Assembly (NCBI GenBank): GCA_003762715.1
Contig: RIBJ01000037.1
Location: forward strand, 36,302-100,301
Length of the DNA: 64,000 nucleotides
Source of the DNA: Muribaculaceae bacterium Isolate-104 (HZI)
GTDB taxonomy: Bacteria > Bacteroidota > Bacteroidia > Bacteroidales > Muribaculaceae
Direction of reading: 5' to 3'
The translations under genes and the position numbers were made by a program. Below the pieces are notes generated by a model. The model saw only the letters and a program-made list of their open reading frames with translations, made no database searches and had not been told where the DNA came from. Numbering within the stretch: position 1 is the first letter of the stretch; every line of letters starts with the position of its first letter. This document shows, piece after piece, positions 60,674 through 64,000 of the stretch.

Positions 60674-63190
60674 TTAATATGAAAACGACAGTTCGTCGAC
60701 CCACATGGAGCTGCCGGTCGAAGTCGAGGTTTCAGGATTTGCCACAGTAACGGCTGTTGCCGTTTCATGTTTTATGTCGCCGATGTTTGGCGATGCCGCT
60801 ATCATGACCTTTATCTTTGCCGCCTTGACGCCGAACGAGGCATACTGCAGCGGTACGGAAAATGCTGTGTAGCCGGTTGCCGGTGCCAGCAGCGACTCTC
60901 CGCGTGCTATTGTGGAGCCGTCTGCCGACAGCACTTCCACACACGCATAGCCGGCTTCGTCCGCTCCCGGACCTGCCGGTATAAAACGGTAGAATCCGTT
61001 GAGCGCAGAGGGTCTTGAGCCAAAGGACACCCCTTCGTCGTAGACCTCCGACATGGTAGACTGGTCGAAACGGTATGAGCCGATAAACAGTTTGCCTACA
61101 GCCTTGTACTTTATAGGGGGGACATTACGGCTGTATTTCACATATGGCTGTGACTCCTGGAGATAGTCCTTGATGTCTGCCCCGTTGTTGTCCCACGCCA
61201 CATTGTCTATCCTCACGGCATAGGATGTGCCGGCATAAGCCTCGTCAAATTCCACAGTGCGTACACTCGGCACTACATACCATGTGTTCAGTTTCTTAGC
61301 CTGCAGGTTAAATGTCTTTGAATTTACCGTTGCCCATTTCAGCGGCGTGGTGAAGTTGAACGAAGTGTAGTTCTGCAGATTGAAAATTTCGACAATGTTC
61401 TGCGAATAGCGTCCGCCGCTGGGCATATTGCTGTACTTGGTGTATTTCAGATTTACGTCTTCAAAATTGCCGTTTGGCAAACCGGACGCTCTTTCCGTTG
61501 TCACGGTTACCACCGGCGACGACTCGCCTATTTCAGGCGATGACATCACGCTGGCGCTGAACCTGTACGTCGTATTCTCCTTCAGTCCCGTTACTGTTAT
61601 CTGACCTCTGTCTTCGTCACGGTCTATCTGAATGACTCGCGAGCCGTTGGCATATATCTGCACAAGTCCGGTTATCACACCGAGCAGTTCCGGGTCGGAA
61701 GGCACTATCTTTATCACGGCTTTCAGCGCGTATGCGTCAACATCTATGGAAAATTCCGGTGACACTCTGTAAAGCTCGAATGTTTCCCTCACCTGCCCGC
61801 AGTAAGACAGCCTCGCCGGCTGTGACTCTGTGCCGGCAGGCAATGTGAACGACAGCACATAAGTGTTATCCTCCTCGGCTGCCTCTATGTCTGTGACAGG
61901 TATATTTATCCATGCCCTTCCGTCAAACACATCCAGCGTAATGAGCCGCGGGTCTGTGCCGGGACTGCATTCTACCTTGACCGAAGCCTTGTACACCCCG
62001 ACTACAGGCATGGATATGGAAACGATATTCACATCCGCGTTTCTGAGATTGACAAGCAGCTGTGCGGGTGCCGACTGCTTGCCCTGCCGCGACTCTGCCT
62101 GCAAGGCAAAAGCATCGGCAAGTCCGTCGGTGTCTTTAAGATACGGAATAAGGTTTGTATAGTCTACCGTAATAACCTCTCCTCGAGTCACTTTCAAGCC
62201 GAGAGCCTCCATTGCGGATATATCTGTAGCCGACAGCAAATCCACCTCCGGAAACCACCCTTTTTCTATAAGCGACGGGGCGGTGGCAGATAGCAGCAGC
62301 CTTGACAGCCCTTCGGCATTGACCGACATAGACAGCGGCTCTGTCGGTGTTTCCCCTTCGGTGACACTCACCGGCACCCCGGACTCAAATCCGGAACATG
62401 TAATCTCCGGAGCCGGAGCCGCAAGAAAGTCAGGCGACAGACACACAGATATGTCATCGGCGGTAATTCTGTCGTCAAACGACACTGTTACAACCGGGTA
62501 GCCATCTGTAGACTTAGACAGCCCCACTTCCGCAACATACCAATGACCCGGTTTTGCATCGGGCAACGTCAGCATGTGTACCCTCGCCTCCGTACCGTCT
62601 GACATCTTTACATACAACCCTACTTCTATATTGCCGGGACGGAGATATGCCTTGCGGCTCTCATCCATGCCGTATGTTATAAAGCCGCCGCCGTTACTGT
62701 GAAATGTCAGGGCGCATTCGTCAAATTCAGTCGCAAGCTCCCGGTCAAACTCTACCGAAACCATAGTGTTTGCAAGAGTGCATGATACTTCAGGAGTCAC
62801 AACCTCTCCGTCCTTTACCACACACTCGGCAGCTCCGTAAAAATATGGCACATCAAAACCCTCAAGACGCGCAGACCCATAGTACACCTCTATATTATAG
62901 GCACCGGGCAACACCGGCTCATCAGGGTAGTATGCCGACAGCGGATGCCATGTCGCGGAAAATCCGCCGTTCTCCGCAGTAAGGCGCATTGTCATGTCTT
63001 CAATAGCAGGAACCTCCTCCAATACATCAGACACTACAACATTTCCAACCGCATACACATCAGCTGAAACCGAGATTTCGGGTAATATTCTACCCGCACC
63101 GGTCTGCTCTCCATTTTGTTCTGCCGTGCACGACACGCACATCAAAAGAGCATGAAAAAGGGTAATTATAATAAAGCGAGTCAATCGCAT
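60674..63190 (-). CDS. DUF4493/PCMD large surface lipoprotein
   Basis: This 838-residue protein has a lipobox MCVSC (Cys about 20), an N-terminal region (about 35-240) that looks like DUF4493 (fimbria-like strands and LPGAYNIEVYYGS), central fibronectin-type modules (ITVTGLKENTTYRFSASVMS near 550), and a C-terminal PCMD domain of about 250 residues (LPNGNFEDVNLKYTKYS to SSMWVDELSFSY). The end is closely similar in plan to the 57432 product. It is first in the operon with two barrels, the second PCMD lipoprotein, the sulfatase and perhaps the EEP gene. It is likely surface-exposed; the ligand is unknown. Confidence 0.78.
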   Translation of the reverse strand: MRLTRFIIITLFHALLMCVSCTAEQNGEQTGAGRILPEISVSADVYAVGNVVVSDVLEEVPAIEDMTMRLTAENGGFSATWHPLSAYYPDEPVLPGAYNIEVYYGSARLEGFDVPYFYGAAECVVKDGEVVTPEVSCTLANTMVSVEFDRELATEFDECALTFHSNGGGFITYGMDESRKAYLRPGNIEVGLYVKMSDGTEARVHMLTLPDAKPGHWYVAEVGLSKSTDGYPVVTVSFDDRITADDISVCLSPDFLAAPAPEITCSGFESGVPVSVTEGETPTEPLSMSVNAEGLSRLLLSATAPSLIEKGWFPEVDLLSATDISAMEALGLKVTRGEVITVDYTNLIPYLKDTDGLADAFALQAESRQGKQSAPAQLLVNLRNADVNIVSISMPVVGVYKASVKVECSPGTDPRLITLDVFDGRAWINIPVTDIEAAEEDNTYVLSFTLPAGTESQPARLSYCGQVRETFELYRVSPEFSIDVDAYALKAVIKIVPSDPELLGVITGLVQIYANGSRVIQIDRDEDRGQITVTGLKENTTYRFSASVMSSPEIGESSPVVTVTTERASGLPNGNFEDVNLKYTKYSNMPSGGRYSQNIVEIFNLQNYTSFNFTTPLKWATVNSKTFNLQAKKLNTWYVVPSVRTVEFDEAYAGTSYAVRIDNVAWDNNGADIKDYLQESQPYVKYSRNVPPIKYKAVGKLFIGSYRFDQSTMSEVYDEGVSFGSRPSALNGFYRFIPAGPGADEAGYACVEVLSADGSTIARGESLLAPATGYTAFSVPLQYASFGVKAAKIKVMIAASPNIGDIKHETATAVTVANPETSTSTGSSMWVDELSFSY

Positions 63191-63377
63191 AATCTACTAT
63201 ATATCAAAGCACTGACTTGCCGCAAAAACAGTATGCAACCAGCATTTTCTATTTTGCAGACTTCTAAACGGTTGTAAAGATACGTTTAATTTGCAACAGG
63301 CGAGCAAGCCCATTGCTTAAAATAAGTTAAGCAGCTCGGATGTCGAAATTCCTGAGCCAAATAAAAACACCAGGCTG

Positions 63378-63553
63378 TTTTAACATTTTTCCCCTTCAAA
63401 ATTTAACATTTGCAAGTTTCCGCCGAGACAATTGGCTCAATATTAGCGAGTTACGATTTTAACATTTACGAGTGTGAAAATTAAGACAACATCCGGCATT
63501 TTCGTATCGTAACTTTGCACTCACACAAACACACAAATAACAATCAAACACAC
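63378..63553 (+). repeat. Conserved leader of DUF6291 gene, copy 2
   Basis: This aligns with 11712-11882. TTTTAACATT boxes lie at 63378 and 63457 (79 bases apart, as in copy 1), a further ATTTAACATT at 63401, then ACG AGTGTGAAAATTAAGAC and the -7 box TAACTTTG (63510-63517). The remainder of the gene-free stretch, 63191-63377, is AT-rich and I see nothing specific in it beyond the likely promoter region of the leftward lipoprotein operon. Confidence 0.6.
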
Positions 63554-64000
63554 ATGAGAAAGAAAAAACAAATCAGCCTCCGCATTGAATGGATTGAAAC
63601 CATCGCCACCCTCATCACATCGTTGCAGCTCGATGTAATGAACGCCGTAATAGCCTATCTGACAGACGGTACCGTAATGAAAATTGACAACATCGACGCC
63701 GCCGAGATGTTCATGGGTATCAAGAACGATATTGACGAGCGAGCAGAACAGCGCCGCCGCAAGGCTGCCGAACGCCGCGCCAAAAAAGCGCCTGTGCCGG
63801 GCTATCTGCCTGAGAAAGCGCCCGAAAATCTCGAAGAGCTTGTACAGGCTAATGACGTCGTAGCCACAGTAGTGGCGCATGGTAAAAAACCTGTGTTTAG
63901 TCAGTGTTTAGATATAACTTCTTACATTTGCAAAAAAGAGTGCGATGGAGAAGAATCCTTACATAGAGTTGGCGGAATGTCTACTTCCGGAAGAAATGAT
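63554..64000 (+). CDS. DUF6291-like protein, copy 2, probably interrupted by an insertion sequence
   Basis: Hand translation from the ATG gives a frame open to the window edge (149 codons). The first 15 residues and the basic block RRRKAAERRAKKAPVPGY equal those of copy 1 at 11883. Similarity runs on through PEKAPENL and ends near codon 109 (about 63880), where copy 1 has a W/C-rich C-terminal part and this one continues as unrelated sequence that overlaps the start of a transposase-like gene. The real C-terminal half may lie beyond the element outside the window. The product here would be a truncated fusion. Confidence 0.6.
   Translation, partial: MRKKKQISLRIEWIETIATLITSLQLDVMNAVIAYLTDGTVMKIDNIDAAEMFMGIKNDIDERAEQRRRKAAERRAKKAPVPGYLPEKAPENLEELVQANDVVATVVAHGKKPVFSQCLDITSYICKKECDGEESLHRVGGMSTSGRND
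63881..64000 (+). mobile_element. Probable left end of an insertion sequence
   Basis: Sequence after about 63880 breaks the alignment with DUF6291 copy 1. It contains a direct repeat GTGTTTAG (63893-63900 and 63904-63911, 11-base period), a -7 box TACATTTG (63923-63930) and an ATG (63945) for a transposase-like N-terminus. The exact end and inverted repeat cannot be fixed, because the other end is outside the window. Confidence 0.45.
63945..64000 (+). CDS. Transposase N-terminus (ISAon1/ISL3-like), truncated by window edge
   Basis: Only 18 codons are visible: MEKNPYIELAECLLPEEM. The pattern of a short polar start followed by LA..LLP.E is what I recall of the small N-terminal-region proteins of ISAon1-type (ISL3-like) transposases in Bacteroidetes. 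It is preceded by a -7 box TACATTTG 15 bases upstream. With so little sequence the family is tentative. Confidence 0.45.
   Translation, partial: MEKNPYIELAECLLPEEM

Noticed and set aside
1..64000. CRISPR arrays, tRNA and rRNA genes
   Set aside because: I saw no regularly spaced direct repeats and no cloverleaf-like stretches in the intergenic gaps.

Overview
The window reads as an ordinary chromosomal stretch from a member of the order Bacteroidales, perhaps Muribaculaceae. The order-level call is strong. Promoters follow the Bacteroidetes pattern TTTG-N19/21-TAnnTTTG, classical Shine-Dalgarno sequences are mostly missing, and the gene content includes PorV of the type IX secretion system, glycine-lipid acyltransferases, PCMD/DUF4493 surface lipoproteins, a serine-type sulfatase, DUF4923, DUF5106, DUF6048 and DUF6452 proteins and an NVEALA-type secreted peptide locus. 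The family-level call is a guess. I saw no tRNA, rRNA or CRISPR array.

Layout. 1-17033: edge of an outer-membrane barrel gene; YitT; xerC-type recombinase with hpf; aspartate/alanine cycle (aspT-aspD); a yciO-like / DUF4435 ATPase / menA operon; a GNAT; a structured non-coding RNA candidate (about 10413-10728); a lipoprotein; a DUF6291 gene with a long conserved leader; DUF4923; a glycosyltransferase; a lipoprotein; clpB. 17183-24122: a rightward run (thioredoxin-fold protein, DoxX, mnmA, DUF151 nuclease, nucleoside permease, rsmE, TPR protein). 24086-25262: leftward GNAT and recR. 25327-34799: a long rightward run with panC-panD, ffh, folD, the glycine-lipid pair glsA-glsB, DUF4199, a GT2, nitroreductase, DUF6452/DUF6048 and an SDR. 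34815-36516: leftward porV-ispF. 36646-40137: nifJ.

40110-47105 holds the most interesting locus. A leftward operon encodes two paralogous small secreted four-cysteine proteins with an NVEALA-like motif, a TolB-like propeller lipoprotein, a thioredoxin/DUF1573 lipoprotein, its own signal peptidase I and a Wzy_C/TPR membrane protein. A transglutaminase-like lipoprotein lies upstream. My reading is a peptide or small-protein secretion and maturation system with unknown product function.

47320-51873: a PhoR/PhoB-like two-component pair divergent from a PiT transporter, with a perfect 12-bp inverted repeat between them. 52014-54821: MscS channel and a double-ATPase ABC protein. 54812-63190: a leftward operon of a DUF4493/PCMD lipoprotein, two paralogous barrels, a second PCMD lipoprotein, a sulfatase and an endonuclease/exonuclease/phosphatase-family protein. 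63554-64000: a second DUF6291 gene that shares its leader with the first copy and seems to run into the left end of an insertion sequence at the window edge.
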